Shown here: in pieces, positions 44,013 to 45,755 of the stretch
Layout: every line of letters starts with the position of its first letter
Position numbering within the stretch: position 1 is the stretch's first letter
Notes under the pieces: model-generated
Told to the model about the DNA's origin: nothing
Database searches by the model: none
Seen by the model: only the letters and a program-made list of their open reading frames with translations
Source of the DNA: Bacteroidales bacterium
GTDB lineage: Bacteria > Bacteroidota > Bacteroidia > Bacteroidales > Muribaculaceae
Assembly: GCA_910575615.1 (NCBI GenBank)
Contig: CAJTEX010000025.1
Coordinates: 1-45,755, forward strand
Length of the DNA stretch: 45,755 nt
Direction of reading: 5' to 3'
Translations under genes and position numbers: made by a program

Positions 44013-44072
44013 ATCGTTTCTTTGTTTTTATGGTTTGTGTCGTGTGTAGTGTGTCGTTTGTGTCATTGGCGC

Positions 44073-44415
44073 TTATGCCCGTCCGACCGGACTGACTATG
44101 ACGGTCATTGTCCCGGCTGATGGTTGGGGGGGCCTCCTGCCGTCCGGGTTGTCCCCGGAACCCTCCCTTTCGCCCTATCGCGCGGAGCCTGGCCCGCAGC
44201 CCGGGATGTTCATCGTCGGCAATCCGGCGGAAGTCCTTCCCCGCGATTCGCGGGTCGCGGCACAGGGTGTTGACGCGTTCCCAGTCCGAGGTGTCGACCC
44301 CCATGCGCTGCATCAGGTGGAGGGTCGCGCTGCGCTCCTTGCGGAGCTTCTCCCGGCCTCCGGCTCCCCGCTCCATGTCGGCACAGCATCGGTCGTATTC
44401 CGCCTGGAGAAGAAG
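44073..44415 (-). pseudogene. Early phage gene lacking its start and with a C7-tract frameshift
   Basis: The frame includes QAEYDRCCADMERGAGG, then a stretch ending RMGVDTSDWERVN and LCRDPRIAGKDFRR, a pattern I associate with small early proteins of Bacteroidales Mu-like phages. No ATG or GTG begins the conserved part; the sequence upstream of about 44415 is chromosomal in character. Near 44140 a run of seven C shifts the frame: dropping one C gives an end MTVIVSPVGRA at 44073, just before DUF3164. It is therefore probably both truncated and frameshifted. Confidence 0.5.
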
Positions 44416-44420
44416 AATAG

Positions 44421-44583
44421 AGGCTATTTTAAGATTTTGTATGTTTGTCAGGAATTTTTAATTCAACTTTGTTCTATTTTTCTGATAACTAAAAACTGTT
44501 TTGAAACACCGTTAAGTGGGTTCGGAACATTCTCGTAACACTCTTTGCGAACTATAAAAATGGCTTTTTCGGGATATTTTAGC
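44421..44583. other. Chromosomal sequence next to the truncated prophage edge
   Basis: About 160 AT-rich bases lie between the prophage edge and the second MITE. I see no gene, no phage-end repeats and no strong terminator. The continuation of the gene interrupted at 11896 is not here. Confidence 0.4.
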
Positions 44584-44761
44584 CACGGCTCTTTCATTTA
44601 ACTTTGATGCTACAATGCGCCACTGTTAATCAAGTAGTTATATGTGGCAGTTACGCAATGGCTGTGTTAATCTCATTTTGGACAAAAGGGTTAATGGCTT
44701 TTAACTAACTATCAGTCATGCACTTTGAAAATTCCAAGCATTTTTAAATGAAAGAGCCGTG
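44584..44761. mobile_element. Second MITE-like element (178 bp)
   Basis: It starts CACGGCTCTTTCATTTAA and ends with the exact inverted complement (18 bp), flanked by the 9-bp repeat TATTTTAGC (44575-44583 and 44762-44770). No coding frame is present. The same 18-bp end occurs at 94-111 at the other side of the window. Its ends are unrelated to those of the 220-bp element. Confidence 0.85.
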
Positions 44762-44843
44762 TATTTTAGCAAGAAATCTGTTTTTTCATCGTTGAGGTTG
44801 GATAATATGTTGACTTTGGCGTGGATGGATGAAAAATTTTTCG

Positions 44844-44852
44844 TAATTTTGC
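44844..44852 (+). promoter_or_regulatory. Promoter of the AlbA_2-type gene, -7 box
   Basis: TAATTTTGC fits TAnnTTTG and lies 23 bases before the ATG at 44876, just downstream of the second MITE. Confidence 0.55.
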
Positions 44853-44875
44853 ATATAGAGAACAACCGAAACGTA

Positions 44876-45681
44876 ATGATAGCTAAAGAGGACATATTGG
44901 AACTGCTGAAGTCCACCGAGTCATATCGCGTGGAACGCACAATCAGCACTGGCAACATGGACAAGTTCTGTGAGGCTATTTGTGCGTTTGCCAATGATAT
45001 GCCCGGCTCCCGAAAGAATGGCTATCTTATTATCGGGGCAAAAGATGACGGAAGTATTGCCGGCATGAAAGTTGACGATGCTTTGTTGAAAAAGATTGCA
45101 GGCATCCGTTCTGACGGCAATATACTACCATTGCCGACCATGTCTGTTGAGCGTTTCTCTTTTCCAGAAGGCGATTTGCTGGTTGCTGAAGTAAGACCAT
45201 CCGATTTGCCGCCTGTTCGCTATCGTGGCAGGGTATTTATCCGTGTCGGACCTCGCAGAGATATTGCTACGGAAGCAGAAGAAAGAATCCTTGCGGAGCG
45301 TCGCTGCTCATTCATGGCTACCTTTGATGCGACCCCATGTCTGAGCGCAAAATTGGAAGATCTTGATGTGGATTATATCAAGACCAAATATCTACCGATG
45401 GTATTTGATGAAGAAACACTTGTATCAGACCAACGCGACATCAAGGAGCAGCTTGCGTCAATCCACCTATATGACCGCGACAACGATTGTCCGACTTATG
45501 CCGGCATAATACTTTTCGGTACCAATCCCAAATATTTCCTTCTTGGCGATTACGTGCAGTTTGTGCGATTTGCAGGAAAAGACAAAGGAGGGACATACTC
45601 AATGAACGCCAATTTGCCGGACCTCTCTATAACAATGATTCGGTAAAATTTGAGGTTGTTCAGTCTTGGCTAAGCCGCTAA
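44876..45681 (+). pseudogene. AlbA_2/Schlafen-type ATP-binding protein gene, frameshifted and truncated
   Basis: From ATG 44876 the protein (MIAKEDILELLKSTESYRVE) shows the AlbA_2 domain found in Schlafen-like and RecG-like regulators: GYLIIGAKDDGSIAGMKVDD and VRYRGRVFIRVGPRRDIA. At about 45588 (KDKGG) the frame breaks; the expected sequence (DILNERQFAGPL) continues in the next frame to a stop at 45681 after QSWLSR. The family is usually about 480 aa with a C-terminal ATPase part, which is absent, so the gene is both shifted and cut short. An apparent upstream start inside the MITE is not real. Confidence 0.72.
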
Positions 45682-45755
45682 CTGAGCCAACCGATGATTT
45701 ATTTTCTGAATTATTTTGAGATGCGGAGATTTTCCGCAAGTCGAAATAATTGTTG
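45682..45755. repeat. Inverted repeat at the window edge
   Basis: AATTATTT (about 45709-45716) and AAATAATT (about 45744-45751) surround GCGGA/TCCGC. This hairpin-like sequence directly follows the broken gene end and could be another element end or a terminator; it is cut by the window. Confidence 0.4.

Larger units (their letters stand above)
11998..44420. mobile_element. Mu-like prophage remnant, right side truncated
   Basis: Phage head, tail and lysis genes with Mu-type families (gp28-like terminase, DUF935 portal, MuF, gpG morphogenesis protein, DUF1320-type, DUF3164) fill this interval. The 12.0-kb end begins TGTGTGGATTTTATAATCC and carries three repeats spaced 22-23 bp. The 44.4-kb side has no such repeats, no transposase A or B gene, and cuts the first gene of its operon before any start codon, so that end is probably lost by deletion. 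Boundaries are inferred; the 44.42-kb limit is uncertain by some tens of bases. Three MITE copies and one IS lie inside. Confidence 0.75.

Noticed and set aside
43885-44072. Extension of the early gene into DUF3164
   Set aside because: This part overlaps the DUF3164 start in another frame and reads Arg/Gly-rich; the conserved frame ends after the C7 tract.

Overview
The window reads as Bacteroidales DNA, most likely a Muribaculaceae-type gut bacterium. The support is promoter -7 boxes of the TAnnTTTG type ahead of many genes, a ribosomal protein S16 with a long Ala/Glu/Lys tail, weak Shine-Dalgarno signals, and gene content. I cannot name the species.

Layout. (1) 1-11.9 kb is ordinary chromosome: purT, then convergent purA with an upstream Fur-family regulator, a divergent ftsK, a LolA-like carrier, trxB, a gap with a probable structured non-coding RNA, rpsP, and two family-2 glycosyltransferases. 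(2) At about 12.0 kb a chromosomal gene starting at 11896 stops after its signal peptide and the first residues of a carboxypeptidase-regulatory-like domain. There the sequence becomes the end of a Mu-like transposable prophage, marked by three repeats spaced 22-23 bp. (3) 12.0-44.4 kb is that prophage. Minus-strand genes from 32.4 down to 12.2 kb are protease/scaffold, capsid, amidase and spanin-like genes, tail tube, two overlapping tail chaperone frames, tape measure, baseplate, three BspA-like fibre candidates and a second lysis group. Plus-strand genes from 32.5 to 37.7 kb are terminase, a DUF1320-type gene, a DUF935 portal, and a MuF head protein carrying a CdiA-like toxin tail. The 38.7-40.6 kb block carries a small regulator, a thymidylate-synthase homologue with the dCMP-hydroxymethylase signature, and a D12 adenine methylase. 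The 40.7-44.4 kb minus-strand block holds gpG-type and DUF3164 genes. MuA- and MuB-like genes and the second phage end are not visible, so the prophage looks truncated near 44.42 kb. (4) 44.4-45.7 kb is chromosome again, with a frameshifted AlbA_2/Schlafen-type gene.

The most striking feature is parasitism of the prophage. Three identical 220-bp MITE-like elements (TATTGCTGTCCGG ends, 9-bp target duplications, all in one orientation) interrupt the prohead protease, a lysis lipoprotein and the baseplate hub. An 898-bp IS5-type element sits in a fourth phage gene and supplies it with a new in-frame start codon. A second MITE family (178 bp, 18-bp ends, 9-bp duplication) lies just outside the prophage, and one of its ends recurs at the left edge of the window. 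Together with several frameshifts this makes the prophage almost certainly unable to form virions, although individual genes (toxin, methylase, nucleotide enzyme, lysins) may still act.
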